A model generated the notes under the pieces. That model was not told where the DNA came from and made no database searches. It was given only the letters and a program-made list of their open reading frames with translations. A DNA stretch of 64,000 bases. Source: Botryosphaeria dothidea (lineage: Eukaryota > Ascomycota > Dothideomycetes > Botryosphaeriales > Botryosphaeriaceae). Position numbers and translations under genes: made by a program. The stretch covers positions 1,112,389-1,176,388 of the forward strand of contig WWBZ02000008.1 in NCBI GenBank assembly GCA_011503125.2, given 5' to 3'. This document shows, piece by piece, positions 11,601 to 22,988 of this stretch (position 1 is its first letter; every line of letters starts with the position of its first letter).

Positions 11601-11899
11601 ACCTAAGGAAGCAACACCGGTTCTAACAACTACTTCGGGACTTAAACCTAGAACCTAATATAAAGATTACTATTAATTCTATCCTCTTTACTGCTGACAA
11701 CCTAGAGGAGGAGGAGTTAGACTCTTAAGAGCCGGAAGATAACCAGACCCAGGAAATCTATGAAGCCCGGGAAACCCAGGAAGCTGTATAGAAAGACCTC
11801 GACATACTTATCAGCGAAGCCTACGAGAAGGATAGGGCAATCTAGGACCTCCGTAGAAGCATTAATGCAGGAGACAGACGTGTACTAAGCTACTTAATT

Positions 11900-13385
11900 A
11901 GGAAGGGCTATAAGAAAAATATTCAGGACTTCTTAGTAAAAGATGATTAGGTATGGCTAAAAGACGCGCTTATTGTCCTAGACTACCAACTACTACGCCT
12001 ACGCCTCCTAAAGGATTACCACGAAAAACTACTTATAGGATACCCAGGACCTAAGGCCATGTATAGGGAGCTTATAGAAAACTACTGGTGGGCTGGACAA
12101 AGGGAAGATGTTACTCGTTTCTGTAAGAACTATTACTACTGCCGCCGCTATAAGCTATACTCGGAGCAAAAGCAAGGACTACTAAGACCGCTCTCTATCT
12201 CCTAGTAGAAGTAGCTCCACGTAGCCCTAGACTTTGCGGAAAAACTGCCGCTGTGCATTAGGAGGAATTAGGGATACCGACACTATCTGGTTATTATAGA
12301 CCGTTTAACTAAGGGAAAGATCTACGAGCTAATAATAACGCTAAGTACTAAAGAAACCGTAGAGGCTCTAAACCGCCGCCTCTTTTATATACGAGGTTTT
12401 CTAATAGATATCGTCTCCGACCGAGGTAGCGCTATAGACTCCTATATCTATAGAAGAATTATAGAACGATATAACGTAAAGGTCAAAATGTTAACTGTAT
12501 TTTACCCCTAGACTAATGGCTAGAGCGAAAGCTCTGTCAAAGGTCTTAAAAAGTACCTCCGGATATACATCAACTACGCGCAAGACAACTAGGTTAACTT
12601 CCTACCTAAAGCTAAATTTATAGCTAATACGCATATTAGCGCATTAACTAGCATATCGCCATTCTTCGCAGATAATGGATTCTATCCACGCACTAGCTTA
12701 GAACCTATAAAAATCTACTAGGGCACTAGAAAAGTAGAAGTAATTAGGGTAGACCGGTTAGTTAAAAGGTCAAATGCTATGAGAAGCTTCCTCTAAGATC
12801 AACTAGCCTAGATATAAGAAGAATAAGCCCGCTATATAGACAAATTCCGCTAGCCACACCCTGCCTTCCGTATAGGCGACAAAGTATTTATTAACGCCCG
12901 AGACTTTAACCTAGGACGGAACAGCAAGTCTCTCTTACCAAAGAACCTTAGTCCGTAGGAAATTACTAGGTTAATTGACGGCAAAGCATACGAAGTTGCT
13001 GTACCTCCTTACATGCAAGAGAAAGGAATCTTCCCTGTATTCCACCCCTAGAAGCTACACCTTGCCCTAGATAACCTATATCCGGGTCAGGTCCAGGAGC
13101 CTGGCCTAGTATACATGATCTTTGATGAGGACGAGAATGAAACTTATGAGGAGTGGGAAGTACTAGAGGTAGTGGACTGCCGAAACTCAAGGCATGGAGT
13201 GCAGTATAAGGTCACCTTTACAGGCAACTGGGACGAGTGGAACTCTGATCCCCCATGGCAACACTGGGGTAACTACAAGAATGCTCCTAACAAAATCCGT
13301 AAGTACCACGCATACCACAAGGACGCGCCCGAGCTGCCCGAATTTTTTAAGAAGCTTAGTGGACCTCGCTTAGAGAAGAGGGGGG
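11900..13385 (+). pseudogene. Integrase and C-terminal chromodomain of family-1 pol
   Basis: In the same frame as RT, a zinc-binding HHCC-like region (NYWW...FCKNYYYC...) lies at about 12080-12160, followed by a catalytic core near 12220-12560 with the expected Asp and Glu surroundings (VIDRLTK, SDRG), both cut by several TAG codons. The last open part, 13115-13436, has EEWEVLEVVDCR and W-x-W-type aromatic residues of a chromodomain, a module that in chromoviruses directs integration to chromatin marks. The reading frame runs on into LTR 3 before stopping at 13438. Confidence 0.8.
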
Positions 13386-13388
13386 TAG

Positions 13389-13620
13389 TATTAGGCCCCT
13401 TAAGCGCTACTACCCCAGGCAACTGGGTAGATACTTAATAGCAACTAGAGGCCCCAGCTGTACTAAGGATAACTCGGTCAGGCACTAGGGCACGGGCCCA
13501 GCGCTAAGCGACTGGGTATATTTACCCTTCGCCCTCTCTTTCCAGACTCTCTTTCCTTTCTCCTTGTACATAGATTTTCAGTTGAAAGCAATACCATCAT
13601 TTCGGCTTTGCTGCCTCACA
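13389..13620 (+). repeat. Family-1 LTR 3 (3' LTR)
   Basis: 232 bp, closely matching LTRs 1 and 2. Purine-rich agaagaggggggtag directly before it is the polypurine tract used to prime plus-strand synthesis. The bases after it, gcact, match those before LTR 1. The end of the pol frame overlaps its first ~50 bp. Confidence 0.9.
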
Positions 13621-13625
13621 GCACT

Positions 13626-14283
13626 TAAGCAAATAAGTATAGCAAAGGCGATCCCCGTAGTCCGACACTGCGGCTTAATAAATAGTACACTTTAGTGTGT
13701 TTGGCCGGGGCGGTAGGTTTTAGCGCTGCTTTAATTATTAGTAGCCGATATACTCTAGAAAGATTATGGTCAAACCTGCTTTGGGCAAGATGTAACGAAA
13801 AGGAAATTAATTGTCTTAGCCAGGAGCTTGCTACTTGTATTTCCCTTATTTATATCCCGACAATTTAACCTAATAAAGATCCTACACGCCTCCTACAGAA
13901 GACTAAGGAAGATAAGGCCTAGTAGCGATCTTTAGCTCTATTTAACCTTTTCGTCTTACCGTCGTCCAAGCATCTTAACGCTCTCGTACCGGTTGTTATA
14001 TACGCACGTCCTCCTTGTGGAATAAGAACGTGCCATAGCAGCCGCCGTTGCGCGGGTGAGATAGCCGGGTATCGATATCACCGCCGTATATGGAGTTACT
14101 TCGGTGCTCGTGAGAAGCCTGGTCGATTTCCGTAGACGCTGGTATTACTAGGCGGGGACTTGTCTGTTGCTGCTAGGTAAGGATATTTTATACGTCTTTT
14201 TTATTGGATTGAGAGAGCGGGGCGGTCAAAGTGGACGATGGATAAGCTGAGCGTGGTAAGAGGCTACTTCCTGTATTTAGTTA
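13626..14283. other. Unassigned RIP-touched DNA
   Basis: No supported gene. CA/TG are partly depleted between 13700 and 14000. This DNA is continuous with 6871-6963 before the family-1 insertion. The right part is the 3' flank of the Ulp1-like gene. Confidence 0.4.
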
Positions 14284-15353
14284 CTATGTAGTAAATGTTG
14301 ATAAATATGAAAGCGACCGTCTTGGTGATGCGGTCGTCGACGGCGGCGGCGCGCTGGAGGGCTCGCTTTTCTTCTTCTTCGTTGTCGACGCTGTTTCCGG
14401 AGAAGAGCAGGTGGGGGAACACGGCGCGCGGGTGGGCGCGGGGAGACCGGCAGTATGGTGGAGGGCATTGACGACGCAGAAGATGCCGCAGTCGTGCGCG
14501 TTGGGCTGCTGCGCGGAAGGCACCGTCTGGAATCGCCACGAGCCTGTTGGACCGGCGCTGGTGAGCACTCTTGCAATTAGGGGACGTACGACTTGGGGTA
14601 GATCGTCGGATTGCGGCGAGGCCGAGTCGTATATCTTAACTTCCTTGGCTTCGGTGTCGGCGATGGCGAGTGTCCAATAGACGTGATGGTGGATAGGGAG
14701 GACGAAGAAACGGTAGGAGCTCTTGAAAGGGGTTATATCCCAAGTGGAACAGCCGGCGGCGATGACAAGAGAATTAAATACCACGTAAGACGGTCTGATA
14801 TTAGGTTAGTATCTGCGCAGAGCGATGGACTCTTCCGTATTACCGACCTTCTTAAGCACCAGAGTCGGATAAGTGAATTCAAAGGCTCATCGCTTAGCTT
14901 TTGTAATGGCCTCAGGCTTTGAATAAGCCAGAGATCTTCTAGAGATGGTGCATGGCCGGCAGTTAAGATTTGCGTTGGAACATCTGAAGTGGTCGCAGAG
15001 CTGTTGCTATTAGGTGTCTGTGGAAGAGGGCTGTCAAACACAGCGTCGACGGCGGCGGTCGAGAAGTCACACAGCCACCTTTGATTTCGCGTGGTCGGCG
15101 TCAGCGTTGGTTGCTGAGCATTCTCGGCCTCGCAGGCATTCTGCATCACGGCCAGAGTGCCTGTGGCAGCGCGCTTGACGATGCTGTCGGCCTCGTTGTC
15201 ACTCGTGCCGACGAGGGCGCGTCGCAGAGTTTTGTCTATACTAGTTGGGTGAGAGGTCCAACGTTGGTGCTTAGGCGATAGGGTGTTCCGGTGCACAACT
15301 GCGTTCAAACCCGGTGAAGGGGTTAAGGAAAGGAAGGTCGCGCGCGCATTCAC
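14284..15353 (-). CDS. Ulp1-like C48 cysteine protease, one intron; catalytic His apparently Tyr
   Basis: Exon 1 (15353-14848) and exon 2 (14794-14284) join across a 53-nt intron (14847-14795; GTCGGT, ACTAAC branch, ATCAG end) into one frame of about 338 codons. Across the join the frame reads LSDEPLNSLI...FNSLV, matching the Ulp1/SENP layout (WLxDxxIN, then a strand carrying NS), then YWTLAIADTE, YDS (Asp225) and QQPNAHDCG (Gln265, Cys271). The family cleaves SUMO or related modifiers in the nucleus. In Ulp1 the catalytic His directly precedes the Trp; here that codon is TAT (Tyr208), one CpA-to-TpA step from CAT, so the enzyme may be inactive. No ATG opens the frame at 15353 (the first codon is GTG); the first in-frame ATG is at 15146, so the start or a first exon is uncertain. 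The Ser/Ala/Pro/Lys-rich C-terminus is not conserved-looking. Confidence 0.75.
14795..14847 (-). other. Intron of the Ulp1-like gene
   Basis: This 53-nt segment has a GTCGGT donor, actaac branch site 10-15 nt from an atcag acceptor, and is the only join that links the LSDEPLN frame to the catalytic frame without a stop. Its length and branch placement are typical of filamentous ascomycetes. Confidence 0.75.
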
Positions 15354-15715
15354 ACGCTGTTATCGACGCACATTTGTCGCCAAACCGCAAGATCCCAACC
15401 CAGACGAAACCGAGCCAAACGACTGCGCACAGGACGAATGCATGCGGCTCGCAAGGGCGCCAGCTCCAGGTTTAAAGTCAAAACGGAAACTGGGCGCTGC
15501 TGCCTTCGTGACGGCATGGAGCCTGCCGGATCAATTGTCAAAGAGGCAGCTTGCGCTTGCCCCAGCGCCGTGAAGATTACAAATTGTTTGACACTAGAAC
15601 ACTTCCAAAATGAACTGCAATGGTCAACTATTTCAGTTAAACGAGGTGGTAATGCATAGAAAGTATTCCGTCATATTAGCCTCGGTAGAGCCATCTATTA
15701 GTATCCCAGACACTA
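15354..15715. other. Spacer between the Ulp1-like gene and the kinase relic
   Basis: Normal-composition DNA that should hold the promoter and possibly a first exon of the Ulp1-like gene (minus strand). An open frame at 15350-15541 on that strand could be such an exon, but I see no splice join that proves it. Confidence 0.35.
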
Positions 15716-16970
15716 CTATTCCCCATATAGTAAGCGGAACAAAGCGCTAGAGTATAACATGCTCTTTGCCTTGTCTATTTCCTTTATCAAGTCCTCCTCG
15801 TTAGCCACGCTACGTGAAGTCGACCTTAGTAGCTGCTCGACAAGATTAACCGCCGTCTCTATATCCCCGTAGCCCTTAATACCATTAAGGTCGACTATTA
15901 TATCTATAAGTACGCGTATTGCTTCACGATGGTCGCCCCGCAGGCCTAGACTCGTCGCATATGCTTGACGTAGCTGGACTAGAGGCAAGGAGGTAGGATG
16001 GCCGCGGTACGCACCGAGCGCCAGAGCGATGGCTCTTTGGTACATAATGATGGTCAACGGATCACAAGAGCCGTTTCAAACGAGTTCGATTCGATCTTTG
16101 CACGTAGCGGCGGTGGCGAGCATGTTAATGAGGGTTGTGCGCTCTTAGTGCTCCGAACTTTTAGCCTCTTCGCGCGAGATGGCGGCGTCGAGAATACTTA
16201 AGGCCGAGTATACATTATTCGTGGCGCCTAAAAGCGTCCTAAGGCCCAGAGCGAGGTCTGCAGGCGGGTATAGAAAGAGAGCATTCACGCGGTCTAGCAG
16301 CGCTATATTAGCATAGTTAGGTAATATGCGAGAGAGGAGGTGGGCGAGGTGTTTAGGTTAACTATAGCTATTAGAACCGAGGTTTCCTAGGAGGACGGTT
16401 GCTTAATCGGAAGCCTAGGATAACTATTAGTGGAAAGCAAGTATTTATAGAAGAGTAGTGGTGTACCTCGCGGGAGTTAGCACGGTTATAGATCTGGCCG
16501 AGGTAGAAGATATCGCTACGTACGTTGTTTCGCCAACGCCGGTCGCTAGTCTAGTAGCCTCTACGGACCGTTACGGCGCCAAAGTCTAGAAGAATAGCAT
16601 TTTCTCCACGTACTAAGATATTATCTTCCTTAATATCGCTATGGTATACTCCGGCATCGTCGTGGAGCAGGCGCAGAGTGTGTCGTAGATAATGTTGCTG
16701 GCGGTCGCGTTCCGCCTATGGCGGAGGTGACTATAGTATCTCCTATAGCGTGTATCCGGGGACGAGAGAGAGGCGGAGGGTCCGAGAGTAGCAGGGACGG
16801 CGGAGTAGTTGGTCAGCGCCCTCATAGACGCCATAGAAGGAGTATATACGGCCGGCAAGGGAGGGCGTCTGAGCGATGGCGCGGTATGCGAGTATCTCGG
16901 CACGAAACTGTCGCGCGTTGTTAAACTGCGAAGAGTTAGTGGGAGGGTTGGGCGGGATAGAGGGGAGGAG
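15716..16970 (-). pseudogene. Protein kinase fused to helical repeats: 3' part of a gene split by a LINE
   Basis: Reading the minus strand in one frame from about 16945 gives a kinase body: RQFRAEI with the alpha-C Glu, a hinge like SLVPGYTL, the catalytic loop HSDIKEDN (about 16650-16625), DFG (about 16583-16573) and SDIFYLG. At least four TAG codons stand at plausible Gln sites. A ~110-nt intron-like segment (GTACAC near 16468 to CTAATAGCTATAG near 16358) follows. Next comes a helix-rich region with repeated A..L...G...EA..VL patterns resembling tetratricopeptide repeats, the last 113 codons of which are intact (16057-15716). Upstream, a Tad-like LINE separates this from the glycine-loop exon at 22989-23215. 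The canonical HRD/HGD Asp and DFG Asp are present, so the ancestor was probably active. Substrate unknown. Confidence 0.75.
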
Positions 16971-16982
16971 GACGCAACGGTC
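16971..16982 (+). repeat. Target-site duplication (left) of the Tad-like LINE
   Basis: gacgcaacggtc, repeated exactly at 22977-22988. It lies at the end of the kinase's first exon, at or beside a splice donor. Confidence 0.95.
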
Positions 16983-17514
16983 GATGCCAACAATCCAGAC
17001 AATAATCAAATCAACTTGATTTCCAACAACAACCTACTCCATCACCGGATAGGCAACAACAACCCGACAAACCAGATGAGCAACACGCTCAACTACATAC
17101 ACCATCACCGTCTACCAGAGACGACAACATTCAACGAAATCGATCTCGAGAAAAAGCGCCAAGACCGGTACCGCTCGAAAGCTCTTAATTCCCCTAGCTA
17201 GACCCTCGAATCTTAGCCGCGCGGCTACACGCGCTGCTGTGTGATCGCGTGGAAAAGAGACGTTCAGGGGCTCTAGAATCCAACGCGAACCTCGCATACC
17301 TACCCTAACCTCAAACCACTCCCGATTCCTCCCAAATTTTATCCTGAGCTTCTTTGGCATATAAAGAAACCCTAGATAGAGTTGCATAGGGATACCCTCA
17401 AGGGAACACCCGCTAGCCCCATAGCAGCCCCTTCTGCCCCGACTTCCGCAGAATTTTCAGGGTCCGCCAAGCCCTGCTAAACCTTATTTCGACCACGAGA
17501 ACCTACCCAGCGAT

Positions 17515-18846
17515 ATGCCCCTAGACCCCCCAGGCAGCCCACCGCCTAATAGGGTAATCCTAGGCTCCCCTATTACAAGCCCCTCAGCCCCACCAACGGA
17601 ATACGGAACCCCCCAGCCCGAATAGAACGAAATCCAAATAGAAAACACCCAGGACGATACCATCGAGACTCTTACCCCTATAGCCCAAGGGCAAAAGCGT
17701 ACAATCGACCTAACTGGCCTCTCTCCTCCCCCGGTCTTTAGATTCCAGGCACGTGCCCGGCTGCAGGAGGGCGAGGTACAGGCCGAAGGCCTCCGAGCCT
17801 CAACCTATGCCCTATCAGCACACCAAGCTTAAGAGACCCTAGAGAGGGCCAGCTTCTCTGGACAGATTGAATCAGTTCAACAGGCTATTAACATTGCCTT
17901 TGACTGCCTTACAAAGGTAATCCCTCTCGAGAAAGACCGAACTAAGGCTCGGAACCTCTCGGACCTAATTCAAGTATTTAGAGACTTTACAGAGAAAGGT
18001 GCTGTAAGTAGGGCCAAGGTAGCATTCCAGGGCCAACTCCGCCACTTGGAAAACACGGCAAATGCCCTGGCCAACCGGACAAAGGAACTAAAGAAAGCCC
18101 CAGCAGCAACCACCCCTACCCAACCTACTAGGACCCCTATACCCCCTCAGACCCAACCCTATGCTCAATCCCAACCGAGACACCAGCCCCAGGTACGCTC
18201 GTTTGCAAGCGTTGCTGGAAGTGGAGAAGAATGGAAAGAAGTTCCGACCAAAGCCGCAGCCAGAAAGCCTACCCCCCTACCTACAAAAATCTCTCGACAG
18301 GTAACGGCTAAACCAGTCACACCACTCGAAAGTATTTCCCTAACATTTAGGGAGAGGTTTAATAAGGCTTTCGCAAAAAATACCCCCGGAAAGAAGCCAG
18401 TAGTGGCAGGAGTCACCGTGTCGATAAGGGGCAACCTAGTCATTACAGCCTCTGAATTCTCATCTGCGGCCTTCCTCCTTAAACATAGGGAGGTTATCAA
18501 CTCAGTCATCCCAATCAAATCTATAGAAGAGAGCGAAGCATGGGCTAAGATTGCAGTCCATGGAGTCCCAACCCAGGATCTCCGGAACATGCTAAGAGGA
18601 GACTTTGCGAAGTGGATTACTGAGGAAGTCTCCAATTTCAACACCGGCCTTCGGGTAATTGGAGACCTATATTAGCTCTCTAGTAAGGAGAAGCGCTTCT
18701 AGAGCCGGGCAGGCTCAATCGTCCTCGCATTTAAGACTAAGGAGGAAGCTCAACGTGCTATCTCGAAGCGACTAACCATTGCTGGAGTTTCATGTAAGGC
18801 AGAACTCCTTAAACCGAGAAAGACCTCGCACGGCTCCAGAATCTAA
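17515..18846 (+). pseudogene. LINE ORF1 (nucleic-acid-binding protein), RIP-nonsense
   Basis: One frame of 444 codons from an ATG at 17515 to TAA at 18844-18846, with a few TAG/TAA interruptions (for example PE-stop-NEIQ near 17625, AHQA-stop-ET near 17832, Y-stop-LSS near 18676). The N-terminal third is Pro/Ser-rich, the middle (about residues 110-200) is a predicted coiled-coil or helical stretch, then a Thr/Pro/Gln-rich linker, and the C-terminal ~150 residues alternate strands and helices like the RNA-binding region of other LINE ORF1 proteins. No CCHC knuckle is evident. ORF2 starts five bases after its stop, so re-initiation or stop-start coupling is likely. Confidence 0.75.
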
Positions 18847-18851
18847 ATATA

Positions 18852-21800
18852 ATGGAATCTATAAGGGTATTGCAAGCCAACCTTAACCGGAGTATCCTAG
18901 CAATAGAGTCAATCCTAGAACTTGCAGTCGAGCTTAAAATAGACCTTGTTCTAATCCAAGAACCGTATATTTTAAGCCCAGACAACCCAATAGAGAGACG
19001 ATCTATAAACCACAATTCGTTTAGCCAGATTCTCCCGGCACACCATCCTGGTCAAAGGCCTCGTACTTTAGTCTACGTGTCAAGGTTTCTTAAAAACACG
19101 CAGATTAACTATAAGGCTACAGCCCTCCTTAGCCTAGATACGATTCTCCTAGAGGTGGAGCAAGGAAAATCTAAATTCCACGTTCTAAATCTATATAATT
19201 AGAATGGGCAGGAGGAAACAAGTCCTCAGCGAACAATAGAAAGGGTAGTAAACTTCCAGCAAATAAACTTCCCTACTATTATAGCTGGAGACTTTAATAC
19301 CCATCATGCGTGGTGGGATCCCCTATCACCAACCTCCTCTGGAGCAATATAGCTAGTGGAATAGATTGAGTCCAACAATCTCTCCCTCTTAAATAAGCCC
19401 GGGGTTGGTACCTTCTACAGGAGCCATATGGAGAGAGAGACAGTAATCGACCTTACGCTAGCGACCCCAGGCCTCGCCAGAAGAGTTTCCTCATGGGAAG
19501 TCCTCCCAGACTTTGGATCTGACCACAAGGCAATCTTCTTTACAATCAGGCTAGAAGGAACATAGGAACCCCCATCCATGGCTAAAACAGTAAAGTTTAA
19601 TACAAAGAAGGCAGACTGGAAGAAGTTCCAAGAGGTTCTTCAAGACCAGGTCAAGGCCCAATTAGATAATGTCCTCCAAGACACTAGGAATACAGGCCTA
19701 ACCCAGGACACCTCACGGAAAATAGTTAATGGCTTAGGTAATACGGTCCCACAGCTAGATCAGCTTGGAGAAACCCTCTCTAGTGCAATCTCAGCAGCAG
19801 CAAGTTTAACTATCCCCTACCTCAAACTAGGACCCAGGTCGAAGCTATGGTGGATAGAGGAACTTACTAAACTCAGGTAAGCCTTCCGTCAAACAGTGAC
19901 TAGGAATAGACGCCATCCATCCCAAGAGAACTCTCAAGCAGTACGCCGGAGCCGGAATATATACTTTGAGGCAATCAAGAGAGAAAAGCGGAACCACTGG
20001 AACTGCTTCCTGGAGAGCAATACCCCTGAGAACATCTTCAAGGCCATATCCTATACAAAGCCCCGAGCCTACGAAAGGATCCCTGAGATCCGGAATAGAG
20101 CCGGAGACCTTGAAGGGTCCTTTAAAGGGAAGTGCTTAGCCCTACGCACAGGACTCTTTCCAGAACCCCCTAAGGCAAACCCTTTTAACTGGGCGGAGTA
20201 CCAGCCCTCAGATAGGTGGGACTGGCCTAAACTAAGTGAAAGGGAGCTGGAGTACGCATGCCTTACCCAGATAAAAGGAAAAACACCGGGGCTAGACGCT
20301 ATTACGCAGGAGATCATTACCTATGCGTATAGAGCATCCCCAGATGTCTTCTATCAAGTATTTGCTACACTACTTAAATACGGATACCACCCCGTCTGTT
20401 GGCGAACAGCTACTGGAGCTATACTAGGGAAAGGAAAGAAGGATACGGCAGACCCAAAGTCCTACCGAATTATCTCCCTCCTTAGCTGCCTAGGCAAAGT
20501 ACTAGAGCGAATTATAGCGAAAAGGCTAGGCTACCTAGCTGAGACTTCTAACCTCCTCGACCCCTCCCAGATTAGGGGAAGGCTAAAGAAGTCAGCTATA
20601 GATGCTACCCTACTCCTTATAAATAAGGTCCAAGAAAACAGACGGCTAGGCCGGAAGACCTCTGTACTATTCCTTGACGTAAAGAGTGCTTTCAACCATG
20701 TGGCGGACGAACAACTCCTAGCAATTATGGCCCGAATAGGACTCCCAGTTAATCTACTATCATGGGTAAGGTCATTTATAAGGAACCGAACGCTCGGCTG
20801 CTCTTTTAATGGAGAAATAGAGGAGTTTAGTCCGATAGAGACGGGAATCCCCCAGGGGAGCCCTGTCTCTCCTATCCTCTTTCTGATCTACCTCCGCGAG
20901 CTCTTCCCTAAGACAAGAATTACATACCTCTCATATATTGATGATATTGCTTTAATTACTAGCTCCGGCAGTTATAAACGTAATAAACGTCTACTAGAAG
21001 AGGAGGTAGGGAAGCTCTTCAAACGAGGCAAAGAAAACCATGTTGAGTTTGACCTTCGAAAGACGGAACTAATCAACTTTGGCTCTAAAAAGAAGGACTC
21101 TGAGGCTCAACAAACTACAATCCAACTCCCGGATGGAAATATAGTAAAGCCAGGCCAGCTCGTCCGCTGGTTAGGAGTCTTCTTTGATCCCGGCTTAACC
21201 TTTAAAGACCACGTGTCTATAAGGATCAGCCAAGCACGTTCAGCCTTCCAGAGACTCTCCCGACTGGCTAATATTAAACGAGGACTATCTCCCCAAGCTA
21301 TTCGCCAACTATACCTAGCATGCGTCACTACAGTTGCCGACTACGGATCCGAACTCTACTAGAATCAACAGGTGCAGTTTAAGAGACAAGCACAGACACT
21401 TCAGAACCTAGCTCTCCGTAAGATCCTAGGAGTATTTAGAACTACACTAACCATTCTAATGGAAATCGAGAGTGGAATCCCACCGGCAGAGATCCGCCTA
21501 GATGCTAATGTAAGGAAATACGCCTTCCGGACAAACCTAATTGGAGAAGACCACCCTATCCGAACTGAACTAGAGAAGATCAACCTAGGAAGAAGGGAAG
21601 GCAGGGTAACGACACAGCTAGAACGGATTAAACAGCTAAGAGAGAAGCAGCCAGCTAATCTTGAAGTGGTTAACCCTTTTCTCTTCCCACCTTGGGCGGA
21701 CCGCCTCCCCTACACTACTAGAACCTCTACCCAGGATAAGGCTACCACCGGAGCCATTCATGCCCAGGACCAGAAAGACTCTTTAGATAACCGCATAGCA

Positions 21801-22697
21801 ATCTACTCAGACGCTTCGGTACTATTTAAAGGAGGAAACGTTGGAGTGGGAATAGCTGCATACGACTATAGCTGGTTAAGAGCAAAACCCTCTACTACAG
21901 TCTTAAAAAACCTCGGTACAAAGAGTTCAGTCTATAACGGTGAGGTGGAAGGGCTAATCCAAGCCCTAAAACTCGCTATAGATAGAAGGTTTACCGATAA
22001 AGACATTCGGATCTACGCAGACAATCAGGCAGCTATTAAACGGCTATCAATACCTTTAAATACACCAGAGCAGGCCCGCCAACTCACAGCTATTATGCTA
22101 GCAAAGGAGTTGATCACCCGGAGGAACACAGTTACCCTAGAATGGTGCCCAGGACATATCGGTATACAGGGAAACGAGGAGGCAGATACACTTGCAAAGA
22201 AAGCTGTCTATATATCCATTAATAAGGCTCCGACCTCAATTAGCTACTACCGGAGCGTGGTTAAAGCTGAAAGTCTTATAATATGGAGAGAGAAGCTTAA
22301 GTCTGCCCCAGATTCCCCGTATAAGCGGAGGTTCGGATTAGCAGCCAGGCAAAGGTTTAACCCCCCTACCAACTTACGGGAGACAGCCTCGGCCTTCTAC
22401 CAGCTAAAGATAGGACATGGCTACTTTAAGTCCTACCTCTACCGCTTTAACCTCTCCGAAGACGATAAGTGCCGCTGTAACTAGACAACCGCTCAGACCC
22501 CCCACCACCTACTTACCGAGTGCCGGCTTTATAAGGACCTCCGGGTCCCTATAAAGAATGCACTTGGAAAGTGCAGACTCGATCTAAAGGACCTATTCTT
22601 AACGAAGCTAGGAAGAGACCTACTAGTTAAATTCCTAGAAAAATCAAAGATTGCTACCCGGCGGTGGCAGTTAGACGACCTACCTGACGAGGTATAA
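18852..22697 (+). pseudogene. LINE ORF2: endonuclease, reverse transcriptase, RNase H (seven nonsense codons)
   Basis: 1281 codons in one frame. Endonuclease: QANLNRS near residue 10, QEPY near 38, GDFNTHH near 145, DLTLAT and GSDHKAI near 200-225 (the Asn, Glu, Asp-x-Asn, His set of APE-type enzymes). Reverse transcriptase: LDVKSAFNHV near 610, GIPQGSP near 665 and YIDDIAL near 695. RNase H: YSDAS, a Glu in NGEVEGL, YADNQAA and EWCPGH...NEEADTLA, so the D-E-D-D set is complete. C-terminus: CRC...H...C motif across a TAG at 22483. The protein nicks chromosomal DNA and copies its RNA at the nick. The seven stops (near 19200, 19350, 19362, 19563, 19878, 21360, 22483) are each one transition from Gln or Trp. 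Confidence 0.93.
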
Positions 22698-22976
22698 ATA
22701 CGTTCCGCCGTCCACTCCTTAAATTTTCTTAGTACTTCTTATATACTTAGCCTTTTCCTACTACTATCTCCTATCTCCTTTAAACCCGGCAGGAAGCCTA
22801 AGGGCCACTGTAGTAGCACGGGATCGCTAAAGCGTTACTATTTCTTGTATTATCACCGACCTCTCTAGCACCACGTGTAGCATAGCACGTAGATAGAAAC
22901 GGGTTCTCCAGCCCCGTCTCTAATAGTCTAAGACTGAAAAGGGACGTTAAACTAAATAAATAAATAAATAAAAATA

Positions 22977-22988
22977 GACGCAACGGTC
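22977..22988 (+). repeat. Target-site duplication (right) of the Tad-like LINE
   Basis: gacgcaacggtc, the exact copy of 16971-16982, directly after the (AAAT)n tail. Confidence 0.95.

Larger units (their letters stand above)
6969..13620 (+). mobile_element. Ty3/gypsy chromovirus, family 1 copy 1 (RIP-broken), with an extra 5' LTR
   Basis: Three 232-bp direct copies of one LTR are present (6969-7200, 7236-7467, 13389-13620). The target-site duplication gcact flanks the outer pair (6964-6968 and 13621-13625), so the whole 6.65-kb block behaves as one insertion although only 35 bp lie between LTR 1 and LTR 2. Internal order on the plus strand is gag (zinc knuckle near 9275), retropepsin, reverse transcriptase (YLDD near 10730), RNase H, integrase and C-terminal chromodomain, which is the Ty3/gypsy chromovirus order. 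Gag and pol are in different frames, with pol -1 to gag. Coding parts carry many TAG/TAA codons at former CAG, CAA and TGG, typical of RIP, so the copy is dead. A heavily mutated second copy lies on the minus strand at 45323-46119 and 52054-53967. Confidence 0.93.
16983..22976 (+). mobile_element. Tad-like LINE (full length, ~6.0 kb) inserted in the kinase gene
   Basis: The element is bounded by the 12-bp duplication gacgcaacggtc and ends with an (AAAT)n tail (ctaaataaataaataaataa) at 22953-22976, so it was made by target-primed reverse transcription in plus orientation. It has two ORFs. ORF1 is at about 17515-18846. ORF2 is at 18852-22697 with an AP-type endonuclease, a reverse transcriptase, an RNase H and a C-terminal Cys/His motif, the architecture of the fungal Tad clade. 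Both ORFs keep a single frame over their whole length and are broken only by TAG/TAA codons, so damage is point mutation of the RIP type with no indels, implying a fairly recent insertion. The 5' untranslated region is about 530 bp. Confidence 0.95.
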
